Assembly: GCA_934047225.1 (NCBI GenBank)
Contig: OW203991.1
Span: forward strand, 9,176,001-9,240,000
DNA: 64,000 nt
Direction of reading: 5' to 3'
From: Ypsolopha sequella
Lineage: Eukaryota > Arthropoda > Insecta > Lepidoptera > Ypsolophidae
Part shown: positions 54,361 to 63,789 of the stretch, one piece after another
How the letters are laid out: each line of letters starts with the position of its first letter
Position numbering within the stretch: position 1 is the first letter of the stretch
Notes under the pieces: generated by a model
Told to the model about the DNA's origin: nothing
The model's database searches: none
What the model saw: the letters and a program-made list of their open reading frames with translations, nothing else
Translations under genes and position numbers: made by a program

Positions 54361-55315
54361 ATATGTCTAAGTCTGATATAAAAAAGAAAAAAAATATTAG
54401 AAAAAACAAATTATTGTTTCCGGCGGAAAAGGAATCCGGCAGAGCATGTGACTTAAGGGAGTCGCTGAATTTAAGCCGAATCCTTTTAAAAAAAAGGAAT
54501 TAACAAAATCAAATAAATAATTAATACCGTTATTTGTCACAGTAAAAATCTATATTTTAACTCCCTTGCCCCAATTTTTATATAACTAACAATTAAAAAC
54601 AAGTAATATGTAAAACATTAATTTGAATACAACTGCAGTTTTTTACAAATGTCCTTGTCCATTCAAGGAAATAAGTAATCCACTCACCAGCTACCATAAG
54701 CCGTTCAGTACTGCAAAACAATAAGTAATCTCGCTAAATTCTACAAAAAAAAAACATCATTGCTCCTTATTTCTGAACACTTAGCAAGCATTCAGTATAA
54801 ATTTGGCTATATAAACCAAATTAACTCCGAAAATATTTTTAAATGGATAGAATACATTATTTATTTATGTGTGTCCATTATATTTATAATTTATTATTCA
54901 TTGTGGAAGAGGCGAAAGAGGTGAGTCAGGATCGTAGCAAATGGAAGTATGTAGTTTTTGCCTACCCTTCTGTATTATTCATTGTATAAATATGTATGAA
55001 TAATTTTATGTTGTGTAAATTAGATACATTAAGTGGTTAAGAATGCCTGAAGTTGTATGCTTGCTGCCAACCATTTTAAATTTATCCATCACCACATTTA
55101 AAAGGAAATAGACTATTTGAGACAGGTAGACAAAGATTATATACTCGTATGTTTTTCTTTTTTTTTTAACCTGAATTCCTGCTGTCTTGTATTTTCTTAT
55201 CCCTTAGTTAAAGTAGATATTTAAGTCATTTGTATAGTATATAAGTATATAAGTTTTATGTTAAAAAAAAGACATTATCTAGCTAAGTTTCTTGCCCTTC
55301 TTCTTAGCAAGATAA
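54361..55315. other. No gene; LINE tail trace
   Basis: GAAGAGGCGAAAGAGGTGAG, then TCAGGATCGTAGCAAATGGA (54904-54965) is a short piece of the LINE tail family at 25.2 and 45.5 kb. GAATCCGGCAGAGCATGTGA (about 54431) is an isolated GC-richer patch. AGTATAAATTTGGCTATA near 54795 is a lone foldback-type terminus. Confidence 0.5.
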
Positions 55316-55690
55316 ATCGAATGGGCGGAGGTAGGCATGTATTTATATTATGTAACCTATTAGTATGTAGTATATAGGATGGGATTTGGTCGGCCGCCTG
55401 GATTCGTGCTGGGGGCTCGGTTGGTGATCATTGAACCTTGTTCCTGGTCCCTGGCCGGGTCTCTGGTATGGGTTCGGGCGGTTGATTGGATTTCACCTTG
55501 TAAAATATACATTTTACCTATAATTTTAATCGTATATATATATTGCTACATAAATTAAATAAACCTTTAATTTAGTTCATGTACATTTATTATTTTATTA
55601 CATATATTTTTTATTAGATTAAATTTCACGTGTTAAAAGTGTATTATATATACCTACTTTGCAAAATAAACTATTTGAATTTGAATTTGA
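55316..55690 (+). mobile_element. LINE tail family E, longest plus copy
   Basis: CGAATGGGCGGAGGTAGGCA, ATAGGATGGGATTTGGTCGG, GGGGGCTCGGTTGGTGATCA, GGGTTCGGGCGGTTGATTGG, CATAAATTAAATAAACCTTT and a final AATTTGAATTTGAA tandem. The last ~370 bp of a 5'-truncated non-LTR element; the TTTGAA tandem replaces a poly-A tail. Confidence 0.75.
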
Positions 55691-56069
55691 ACAATATTGG
55701 TTGGCTGGAAGAAACTTTTTGCAAAGGAAATTTTACTAATACTTTTGTGTTCACTTTAGATGCGGTGAGAGCGGAGAAAATGGTAACTCACAAAGAAGGT
55801 ACTTGTATAAAAACTGTAATACGTAAATGGATTTACATGGTGTATCAAATAAACATATAATCATGTGTTACCACAGTAAGCTCACTTTTGTGCATATTTT
55901 TTCCAAATTTGTTTTGTATATATTTTTTTTGTATACAATAAAGTATATAATAATACTAATTTCATCAAATACGTATACATATTCTTAATATCTAAAAGAA
56001 TACCTTGAAGAATACCAAACGGCTGTACCTAGAAATAGGAACATGAAATTTGCACCGTAGATTTCTGGT
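55691..56069. other. No recognisable feature
   Basis: A short frame at 55630-55860 begins inside the LINE tail and is not supported. AACAAATTTGG-like and AT-rich DNA follows. Confidence 0.45.
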
Positions 56070-57000
56070 ATGACGTAGACATCCGCTAAGATGGGGTTTC
56101 AGGAAATTCCCACGGAATCCAGCGAGAAACGAGATCCACGCTATGGCGTACTAGACTACGAGCGTGCAGTCAGTGACCCTATGTATCGAGTAACAAGATT
56201 AGCTCAGACAACCCTGTTTATTTTGATATAGTTTCTGTTTTTACACAACTACGAATTGGTCACATCTTGCTGAAAACGATGCTGGATCGATTTTTTCGAA
56301 TAAATAGATCTTTGATAAAATCGTTCAGTCACGTTAGTACCAACACAGGACGCGCAAACTATATTTTACTAAGCATCTTGATACGCTCTATCGAACGTAG
56401 TAAGGCCCTACTTGTTACTTATTATAATCTTTCCACAGAGTTGGTAATAAAACACACTAACACTTTCACAGTTTACTAGGTACTGTTTACACTTTTTGAC
56501 TTGTAAATCACAAAATACTTTCCATACAATACATTGAAATCAACACACATAGACTCCATAAGAACGGTCCGCGCCACTGGGCCGAATTTTGGTCAGGGTA
56601 ACGTTCTACACTCACAATGATCGAAAAAGAATCAAAGAAAATGTAACTGAAAAGAACTGAGGTTAAACTCCACCCCCGCTTCTCTTCTATCAAAACTTCG
56701 GCGCCATCGTCCGTAAATTTTTATCATGATCGTCATGATATCGCACGTGTTTGCCCAATCTCAACGCTTTTGTACAAATTAAAATATTGTCATTTTTTTT
56801 AATTATAGAATATGTACTTTTATTAGTAAGTTGCTAACATTATATACGTGATTTTTAAACATTTACTCCAGGTTGCGCCCAGCCTGTAGGATTTTGATGT
56901 AGTTTTTTATCTACACATCTCCGAATTGGTCCCATCTTGTTACTTGATACATAGGGCTACTCACAGTGCGCCCGTAGTCTATTAGCAACGCTGCGGGGCC
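56070..57000. repeat. Decayed dispersed repeats, inverted and direct
   Basis: TAGACTACGAGCGTGCAGTC with CCCTATGTATCGAGTAACAA (56151-56200) is inverted at 56932-56982. CTACGAATTGGTCACATCTT (56247) recurs directly as CTCCGAATTGGTCCCATCTT (56919). GGAAATTCCCACGGAATCCA (56103) resembles 37030. This is probably two copies of one lepidopteran repeat in complex arrangement. A 113-codon minus frame (56911-57252) overlaps and is not assigned. Confidence 0.5.
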
Positions 57001-57469
57001 TTCGCTAGTACACACAGAAATGGCTATAGTATGTTCAAGGCTATAACAAGCAATTATCCGAACAGCATACAGAGAGAGGTTATATCCTGCACAATAACAT
57101 AGGTTTCCATTTTCAGGCCTTCGGGGTAGGGTTGCCAGACTTTTGTCTTTAGCCGTACACTTCCTTTTAAACACGACTTCCCAAAAAAAAAGTGTGTTAT
57201 GTTTTAAGGGTTCATGTATATAAGTCTGTTTGTTTGTCCATTTTTGTTCCAATGAAAATTCTAAATGCTTAAACCGATTTAGATGTGTGTGGTATAATTA
57301 AAATTCTTATGTCATCCCGAGTAGGCTATATAAGGTTGTAAAAATGCCAAAGAAAAAAAAACTGAACAATTAAAAATATGCATTGAATGTTGCTAGTAAC
57401 TTAAGCTACTCTATAGATTTTGAGGAATGAGATCTCAAACGATTTATGATAATCCTAAAAGTGCCACAC
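57001..57469. other. Flank of the copia element, no gene
   Basis: TTTGTTCCAATGAAAATTCT and TTAAACCGATTTAGATGTGT-like phrases suggest another old repeat. No open frame. The base composition does not change at the LTR border. Confidence 0.4.
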
Positions 57470-57640
57470 TGTTAGGTGTCCGTGCACATAGTCTGCTGTC
57501 GAAATAAATACAACAGTACAGGAGGTAATATCAGCAATGTATTCACATTGAGAGTTCTCCACAGAGTGTGTCACATAAGGACAAACCATAAATTAAAACA
57601 GGCTATAGATAATAATGTGATGTGCCAGTCATTACCAACA
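57470..57640 (-). repeat. 3' LTR of the copia element, 171 bp
   Basis: On the minus strand it starts TGTTGGTAATGACTGGCACA, right after a purine tract, and ends GTGCACGGACACCTAACA, so it has the expected TG...CA ends. The outer flank (plus strand ...GTGCCACAC) has no matching duplicate beyond the other LTR, so the target duplication is not visible. Confidence 0.85.
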
Positions 57641-57648
57641 CTCCTCCT
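57641..57648 (-). other. Polypurine tract
   Basis: AGGAGGAG on the minus strand, immediately upstream of the 3' LTR's TGTTGG and nine bases after the RNase H stop codon. It is the expected primer site for plus-strand DNA synthesis. Confidence 0.8.
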
Positions 57649-57657
57649 AACAACACA

Positions 57658-59505
57658 TTAGTTGATTCCGAGGCTGCTTCGCAATTTAAAGAGTCGTGGA
57701 CCAGCTACTGCCTTTGTTAATAAATCTGCGTCCATGTTTTCCGTTGGACAATATTTGACTTCTAAGATTTTCTCTTGAATGCAGTCTCTTATGAAATGCA
57801 CTTTCAAGTCGATGTACTTCGACTTCGAAATCACCATAGAATTTTTGCTTAGCTTCAGGGCAGCTTGATTATCGTTCTGGATGACTATTCTTTGGTAGAT
57901 AATCCCTAAGTCTTTGTATAATCCTTTTAGGTGGATGGCCTCTTTTGCTGCTTCAGTTAAAGCAATGTATTCTGCCTCAGCTGTTGATAGAGCGATGCTT
58001 TTCTGCTTTCTGGCCATCCAGCTCACTGCTGTTCCTGCATATTTGAAACAGTAGCCAGAAAATGACTTTCTGTCTAGCTTGCATGCGCCCCAATCTGCGT
58101 CAGCCATTCCATACAAGGCATTTCTAGTTTTCTTGAAAGTTAAGCCGACACTCCTTGTTCCTTTAAGGTAACGTAGTACTCTCTTTGCGCACTTGAAATG
58201 TTCTTCGCTATAACAGTCATTAAACTGAGACAGGTAACTAACGGCAAACATTATATCCGGCCTCGTCGCCACTGCTAAGTACATCAATGTACCAATTATG
58301 TTTTTGTAGGGGATATCTTTTCTCTCCCCAGCTTCGCTTTTCTGTAGCGTAAGGCCTGGCTCCATGGGTGTAGATGTGGACTTAGAGTCTTCCATGTTGA
58401 ACCTTTTGAGGGTGTCTTTAATGAACTTATCTTGGTTCAGTTTGATTTCATCCTTTGTATAAGTCACATCTATTCCAATTAGATGTTCTGGTCTTTTCAG
58501 ATCCTTTAGTTCGAACTTCTTGTTTAGCAGGTCCTTAATCTCCTTAAGTTTCTGAGGATACGAGTAGGCAATCAGCAAGTCGTCGACATAGATGGCGAGG
58601 ATTATATTCACTCCTCCTTTCGCCAGAATGTAAACACATGGATCATAGCTTGATGCCACAAATCCTAAAGCTTTCAGTTCTGTGTCGAGTTTCTTGTACC
58701 ACTGCCTCCCTGCCTGTTTGAGTCCGTATAGAGCCCTTTTCAGTAGGCATACTTTTTCGTTGTCTATATTTTTTATATCTTTCAGCATATTTGATATCTT
58801 GTTGTACATAGTCAGATCGGCTTTTTTGCTCTCTTCAATCAGTATTTCTGTCAAATAGTCTTCTAGGTAGTTTGGGTATTTCATTATTATGTTTTCTTCT
58901 AGTTCCCCATTTAGATAAGCCGTAGTCACATCCATTTGGTTTAGATCAAGGCTTTCTTCTACTGCTATTCCAAAAACAGATCTAATTGAGCTTAGTTTAG
59001 CCACGGGAGCGTAAGTTTCATTATAGTCTACGCCCGGTCTCTGCGTAAATCCCCGTTCAACGAGTCTGGCTTTCTTCGTTATGCTGTTGTCTGGTCCCGT
59101 TTTATTTTTCAGAACCATCTTGAAGTCTATAACTTTCATATTTTTGTCTTTTTTGACTATTTTCAATGTGCAGTTCTTGACATGTGCTCGTATTTCGGTC
59201 TTTATAGCATCACGCCAATATTCGTCACTTTCGTCTTCGTTGAACATGTAAGACTCTTCAATGGTCTCTGATGGGTCTGTCTGGTAAAGCATATAATCCT
59301 TCGTCCATGCAGGTGGGTGGATGTCTCTTTGCGGCCTCCCATTCTCTTGTAAACTTGTATTCTCGGGCATGTCTACAATTGAAGTTTCGTCTGTTGAGGT
59401 AGCATTGTCACCGGAATCATTAGGATTTATAATTGTATCACCATTTTTGTTTTCAGTAAATTTGACTTCTATCAGTTGTACCTTTTTCTTCTTCTTTTTG
59501 TTCTT
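57658..59505 (-). pseudogene. pol: copia Pol: reverse transcriptase and RNase H
   Basis: This 3' part of the polyprotein copies the element's RNA into DNA and removes the RNA strand. From the Met at 59370 it runs 570 codons. RT motifs in order: QMDVTTAYLNGEL (~145-157), KRALYGLKQAGRQWYKKLD (~211-229) and the catalytic IYVDDLLIA (~260-268). RNase H follows with ADADWGACKLDRKSFSGYCF (~423-442), LSTAEAEYIALTEA (~461-474) and VIQNDNQAALKLSKN (~496-510), then the terminal SLGIN. About 40 residues (166-206, acidic and lysine-rich) lie between MKYP and KVCLLKRALYG, longer than in classic Copia. Both catalytic cores look intact. The break lies upstream, at the in-frame stop 59506-59508, in a lysine-rich linker. 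Confidence 0.95.
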
Positions 59506-59508
59506 TTA

Positions 59509-59697
59509 TGTTATATTGATGTTATTTTCTTTTTCAGAACTCTGCGGGTGTACCTGTTTTTCTCCGTCTATTAGGTTTTTATAGTCCTCGTCTTTGTTTT
59601 CTTCAAAGTACATCTTTTCTATTACTTTTATATCCCTGCTAATAACCACATTGTTTTCTTCCGGTATGAATACTCTAAAAGCTTTGGCCGTCGTCGA
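59509..59697 (-). pseudogene. copia Pol: integrase-RT linker, between two stops
   Basis: Sixty-three codons in the same phase as the rest of pol, bounded by nonsense codons on both sides. It covers the non-conserved C-terminal tail of integrase, rich in E, N and K. It has no start codon of its own that would make a product likely. Confidence 0.75.
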
Positions 59698-60000
59698 TTA
59701 TCCGACGAATAATCCCTCTTTTGTCTTTTGTGTCAGTTTTCCTCGTCTATTTTTTTTTAAGATGAAGGTTTTTTTGCCGAAAACATGGAGGTGGTTTCCG
59801 GATGGTGTGCGGTCGAGGTATCTTTTGAAAGGTATTTCTCCTTTGAGAGCTTTTGACGGGCTTCTATTTATCAGGTAGTTTGCAGTACTAACTGCTTCGG
59901 CCCATTGTTTTTTGGGTGCGTTTGCTTCTATCAGCAAGCATCTGGCTTTATCCAACAAGGATCTATTTTTTCTCTCGCTGATGCCATTTTGTTGTGGCGT
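59698..60000 (-). pseudogene. copia Pol: integrase C-terminal part
   Basis: This piece holds the glutamate of the integrase catalytic triad (QNGISERKNRSL; the E codon is at 59974-59976), then the conserved WAEAVSTANYLINRSPSKAL and RTPSGNHLHVFGKKTF blocks. It ends with GLFVG at a nonsense codon. The Met at 59958 lies after the glutamate, so an internally started product would be dead. Confidence 0.9.
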
Positions 60001-60706
60001 TTATGTTGCCGTTAACCTTCTGTGGATTCCATGCGTCTTGAGGAAATCATCGAACTCTTTGTTTCGGTATTCTGTTCCGTTGTCCGATTGAAGTGCTTTT
60101 ATCTTCCTGTTGTGCAAGGTTTCCACTTCAGATTTATATTCCTTGAACTTGTCAAGTACCTCGCTCTTTTTCTTTAGGAAGTATACATGGCAGTAACGTG
60201 TATGATCGTCAATGAATGTTACGTAATATTTTGACTCTGCTAAAGTCTCGCATTCAAAAGGTCCACACACATCACTATGTGTTATTTCTAGCGGTTCCTC
60301 TGCGTATGTATTTTCGTGTGATGGAAATGGTGATTGGGTAATTTTGCCTTTGATGCAGGTTTCGCAAGTTTCCATTTTACCTTGCAACTCCAGACCGTAC
60401 ATTAGCTCCTCTTTCGCCAACTTCACCAAGTCCTTTTCATTTATGTGGCCGAGTTTTCGATGCCATTCCATAATATCTTTATTTTTATTTTGCACGATAT
60501 TTGCAGAGTTGTTGTTGACTTTATTGTCAATGTCAAAATCTAGGAAGTAGAGTCCATTTTTTCTTCGTGCTGTCAGTGTCATGTCACCTTCTTTGTCTAC
60601 GATGAAGGCCTTATCTTTCTCGAATATGACCTTCTTTCCTTTATCGGTTATTTTCCCGACTGACAGAAGGTTCGTTGACAACTCGGGAACAAACAAGCTG
60701 TCCTTG
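60001..60706 (-). pseudogene. copia Pol: integrase N-terminal and core
   Basis: Integrase joins the new DNA copy to the genome. In the 231-codon open stretch starting at 60696, the HHCC zinc site is EWHRKLGHI (H79, H84) with CETCIKGK (C111, C114). The first two catalytic aspartates are in THSDVCGPF (D142) and LQSDNGTEY (D205). It ends at a nonsense codon just before the third catalytic residue. The upstream edge is the target duplication of the inserted DNA transposon, so this Met is only the first one left, not a native start. Confidence 0.95.
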
Positions 60707-60714
60707 ACATCGAT
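60707..60714 (+). repeat. Target-site duplication, left copy (ACATCGAT)
   Basis: ACATCGAT here and at 62774-62781 flank the inserted element. The neighbouring G and C would extend the match to 10 bp if the terminus were set one base further in. Confidence 0.8.
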
Positions 60715-60754
60715 CTCAGAATAAGGAATACAAATAGAAGCCTGGCTAAAATAA
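60715..60754 (+). repeat. Terminal inverted repeat, left
   Basis: CTCAGAATAAGGAATACAAA, then TAGAAGCCTGGCTAAAATAA. Differs from the right copy at one base (G against A in the reverse complement). Confidence 0.9.
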
Positions 60755-61617
60755 TACGCGGAGAAAGATACCTGTCCTTGATTTTCTTACGACTTTCTAG
60801 TGCGTTAGAGAAAGATGGATATGCATTAGTTTTTTCTTAATTAGGTAGGTTGTCACTAGTTCGTTGCTTTGCTAGTGATGTAACAATGTCGAATTTTGAC
60901 TACGATAAATAAACCAAATCGAAATGAACCACGACCAATCTGCCTACCACACATTAGGGGCCAAGAGAATTAATAGGAAAGTAGTCTCTGTCTACCCCAG
61001 TGGGACACAATGTTATATTGTGTAAATAAGGAGTTAATGAAAGGATATCTTTCGTTTAGCATAATATTTTTTATTAAGTACAAATTACTATATCGTAGGC
61101 AGGTAGATACATAAGTTAAGTCCAAAATTGTGCTTGTTTCTAGTACAAAAATTGTGTAGCTTGTATCAGAGATACAACCGTAAACTATTTAAGTGGATAC
61201 TTTTTAAGTCGCCTCTTAACTCAATCAAATAGATGTTCGTTGATGTCGCGTTTTTGTTTAATCAAGGAGTAAGGTATTAATCGCAACAATAGAAATCATA
61301 ATAATCATAGACTTACAGGATTCGTAATAATAATATTATGTCAATGATGAGCGATGGGAGCGCAATTACTACAGAGGTAATTTCAATTTTTTTATTATTT
61401 CTATCAAATAAACATCAACTTATCTTGAATAATAACTAATAACAAATAATGAACGATTAAAATACCTAATAACCTGTAATAGGAAATCAAATTATGCGCA
61501 GTTCAAGTCAATAAGCATTCCCAAAATTCATTTCACGATAGAACTACCCTGTCACTTTTATTGTCAACCACTAAGTACGAAAATGTCTTGATCTGCGGAA
61601 TTTCTTCGTAAAGTCGA
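60755..61617. other. Interior of the P-like element, non-coding
   Basis: AT-rich sequence with CCTGTCCTTGATTTTCTTAC and ATTAGGGGCCAAGAGAATTA patches. I see no transposase catalytic region on either strand. A large internal deletion is implied, given the length of autonomous P elements. Confidence 0.6.
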
Positions 61618-62384
61618 TCACGGAAGTAACGTACAAGTTCTGAACAGGCCTTTCAGAACGATTTGTGAACATAGAAGTATGCACTTTTCTACACCACAGA
61701 CATCCATAGGTACTGGTTCTGTTGCCTAAAATTGAAAAATTATCGAGTTAATATACTATAGTATAGTACTAGCACGTACCTACAAACGAGATTGATAATG
61801 CAATTATACATAATTATTTAAAGGTTACCAATGTGTCTGTATCTGGTAAATATAACGTCGGTAAAGCATCTGCTTTTAACTGTCTCCATTTTAAATTTTC
61901 GTTTGGTCCAAAAGAATCCGGCGTAAAGTGTTTCGAACAAATATGACTGCTTTTTTAATAAGCCGTTCACTTTTTAATTCTTCCCTTTTTGGAAATCTGT
62001 AACAAAAAAATATGGCAATATTTATTCGGCATTATTTTTCTTTTAACTCGCGCTGCAATTAATCTGTGGTATTATTCTTTATGCACGGCTGCCGCGGGAA
62101 CCAATTTTCGATAGTTTGCCACACAGACTTTAGTACATCACTATGCAAAAAAACATAACCTCTAATAGTCGGCAGAAAATCCATATAAAACAGGCAAATA
62201 TCGGTGTAGAATTGAACACAAGTATGATTTACAAGAACTACCATTATTGCTACTGAGTTTTAGGTATGATCCTGCAACTTATTAACATAAAAACTATCAG
62301 AACTCACCGATGAAATGATATTGCTTCATTGTTGTTTTCTTTTCTTCCTGTATGCGATTTACAGCTTTCAATTGCACAAGACAT
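61618..62384 (-). pseudogene. THAP-domain protein gene, three-exon relic
   Basis: THAP is a C2CH zinc-binding DNA-binding domain used by P-type transposases. Exon 1 (62384-62308) reads MSCAIESCKSHTGRKENNN to SFH, giving the CxxxxC pair (C3, C8), with donor GTGAGT. Exon 2 (61996-61829, acceptor TTGTTACAG) begins FPKREELKSERLIKK. It then changes phase into SSHICSKHFTPDSFGPNENL and KWRQLKADALPT, which supplies the CxxH pair and the terminal LKxDALPT box. About ten residues normally found between these halves are missing, and arginine stands where the family has its invariant tryptophan. Exon 3 (61735-61618, acceptor AATTTTAG) adds 35 codons without a known domain. The splice sites are read by eye. 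Confidence 0.7.
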
Positions 62385-62733
62385 TTTATTACAATGTTAA
62401 AAAAACAATCAACACAAACAATAATAAATCACACTTTTACGAATTTTGAGAGGAAGAGCATCAAAATATTTAATTTCTCTCGGTGAAGCTGTAAACTTTC
62501 GCAAAATGCATTAGAAATTTCGATGCCACCAAATTAAGATGTGATGCACGAAACGAACGATATTACAATTATAATTTTTAAAATACATCCAAATTACATC
62601 CGTCTGACATTTGTTTGGTTCAATCTAGTGACACACCAGGAAAAAATATAAAGTAAGTGCGGTCCGTCGTTTCATTCACTCGTACACAGGAGTAATTTAC
62701 GTTAGATGAGTACAATGGCTAATGCCCCAGTTC

Positions 62734-62773
62734 TTATTTTAGCCAGGTTTCTATTTGTATTCCTTATTCTGAG
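62734..62773 (-). repeat. Terminal inverted repeat, right
   Basis: Plus strand TTATTTTAGCCAGGTTTCTA ... ATTCCTTATTCTGAG, the complement of the left terminus. Confidence 0.9.
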
Positions 62774-62781
62774 ACATCGAT
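62774..62781 (+). repeat. Target-site duplication, right copy (ACATCGAT)
   Basis: Matches 60707-60714. The following bases GATC continue the copia coding sequence, so the insertion point in copia is exact. Confidence 0.8.
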
Positions 62782-63702
62782 CGATCCATGATTGTTGATG
62801 ATGCGGACATTTCCTTTTCCTTCGATTTGACTTGTGTGATGATTTGATGCCAACTTTAGAGTGCCTCTCTCGGGTTTCAGATTTGAGAATATCGTTTTGT
62901 CTCCACACATGTGCGACGAACAGCCGCTATCTAGACACCAAACTTTTTCTGATGTGGTCGATGCTACGCTATTCAGGCAGACGTTGAGGTTGCTGTTCTC
63001 AACCGTTTTTCTTTTGCTTTTCTTATTACTCCAACATGCTTCGGTAGTGTGGCCTGACTTTCTGCACTTTTTGCAGTATTTGCGCTGTTTATTCTTAGCG
63101 TAATACGCTTCAGAGCTTTCAGGTTGATCATTTTCATTCCTGGCCTGGTATTCTTCAAGAATTTTTATTTTCAGGTCTTCAGGTTTTGGTAAACAATCTC
63201 TCGACTCTATAGCAATGCGGAAGTTTTCGAATGACGTTGGCAGACTGTAGAGTAACATGATGCTGAGTAGTTCTGCAGGTATTTGGATGTCCATGTCGGT
63301 TAGCTTGTCCACGATGTCCATGAAATTGTTAATATGATCACAAATGTCTTCATTTGTCGTCATTCGTTTCAGGATTAACTGTTTCAACAACGTGGCTTTC
63401 CTCGCTGGTCCGGAACTTTGGTAAGTACTTTTGAGTTTATCCCAAACAGATTTTGATGTGACGCAGGTCTTCACTTGTTTTAGTTCAGACGGTGACAGTA
63501 AAAGAATAGTCTCAGCTCTTGCCTTCGAGTCTTCCTTTTTGTATGCCGCTTGCGCCGCAGCATCCGCTTTTGGATCCAGTACTTTTTCGCCGCTTACTAA
63601 TTCCCATAATTCATTTTTTATGAGCACGGCCTCCGCCTGCAGGCACCAGGTGTCATAGTTGGTTTTGTTTAGAACCTCTATGTGTCGGTAGATGGATCCC
63701 AT
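62775..63702 (-). pseudogene. gag: copia Gag and protease N-terminal part
   Basis: Gag forms the virus-like particle and binds the element's RNA; the protease cuts the polyprotein. The frame opens at 63702 with MGSIYRHIEVLNKTNYDTWC, the usual Gag start of insect copia elements, 21 bp after the primer-binding site. A helical capsid-like region follows (to ~180), with KSVWDKLKSTYQSSG and LLYSLPTSFENFR. The zinc knuckle CKKCRKSGHTTEAC (C210, C213, H218, C223; CX2CX4HX4C) comes next. The aspartic protease site DSG is at 258-260 (VWCLDSGCSSHMCG). The frame runs into the inserted DNA element at about residue 310, so the protease is cut short. Confidence 0.95.
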
Positions 63703-63726
63703 CCTTTATTTTTTTAGGAAAACCAC

Positions 63727-63738
63727 GCTCTGCTACCA
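63727..63738 (-). other. Primer-binding site, tRNA-iMet type
   Basis: TGGTAGCAGAGC on the minus strand, three bases after the LTR end. It is complementary to the 3' end of an animal initiator tRNA-Met (...GCTCTGCTACCA), and the next bases (GTGGTTT) pair only partly. In many copia elements this tRNA or a half of it primes minus-strand synthesis. Confidence 0.85.
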
Positions 63739-63741
63739 ATT

Positions 63742-63789
63742 TGTTAGGTTTCCGTGCACATAGTCTGCTATCTAAATAAATACAACCAG
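63742..63789 (-). repeat. 5' LTR remnant
   Basis: On the plus strand TGTTAGGTTTCCGTGCACAT, then AGTCTGCTATCTAAATAAAT and ACAAC match the corresponding end of the 3' LTR with three substitutions and one indel. Beyond about 63787 the two LTRs share nothing. Either the rest of this LTR is lost, or the next ~110 bp (to a possible TG start at 63899) are a different upstream LTR sequence acquired by recombination. Confidence 0.8.

Larger units (their letters stand above)
60715..62773 (-). mobile_element. P-element-like DNA transposon nested in copia
   Basis: The 2,059-bp insertion has 40-bp terminal inverted repeats with one mismatch (CTCAGAATAAGGAATACAAA...) at 60715-60754 and 62734-62773, and an 8-bp duplication of the copia target. 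The only coding remnant is the THAP domain on the minus strand; nothing resembling the catalytic core remains, so it is a non-autonomous deletion derivative. An 8-bp duplication with a THAP domain fits the P superfamily. hAT also gives 8 bp but lacks THAP, and Kolobok has THAP but targets TTAA. Confidence 0.8.
57470..63789 (-). mobile_element. Ty1/copia LTR retrotransposon, defective
   Basis: The element runs on the minus strand with the order Gag, protease, integrase, reverse transcriptase, RNase H, which defines Ty1/copia (integrase before RT). Its 3' LTR is intact, and a polypurine tract and a tRNA-type primer-binding site are visible. The whole gag-pol stays in one reading phase. It is broken by three nonsense codons (60001-60003, 59698-59700, 59506-59508) and by a 2,059-bp DNA transposon at 60715-62773. 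Without that insertion the internal region would be about 4.0 kb, normal for the family. The right edge is given as the end of recognisable LTR sequence. Confidence 0.95.

Noticed and set aside
59321..59878. Plus-strand frames antisense to copia pol
   Set aside because: Shadows of the minus-strand coding region with no domain of their own.
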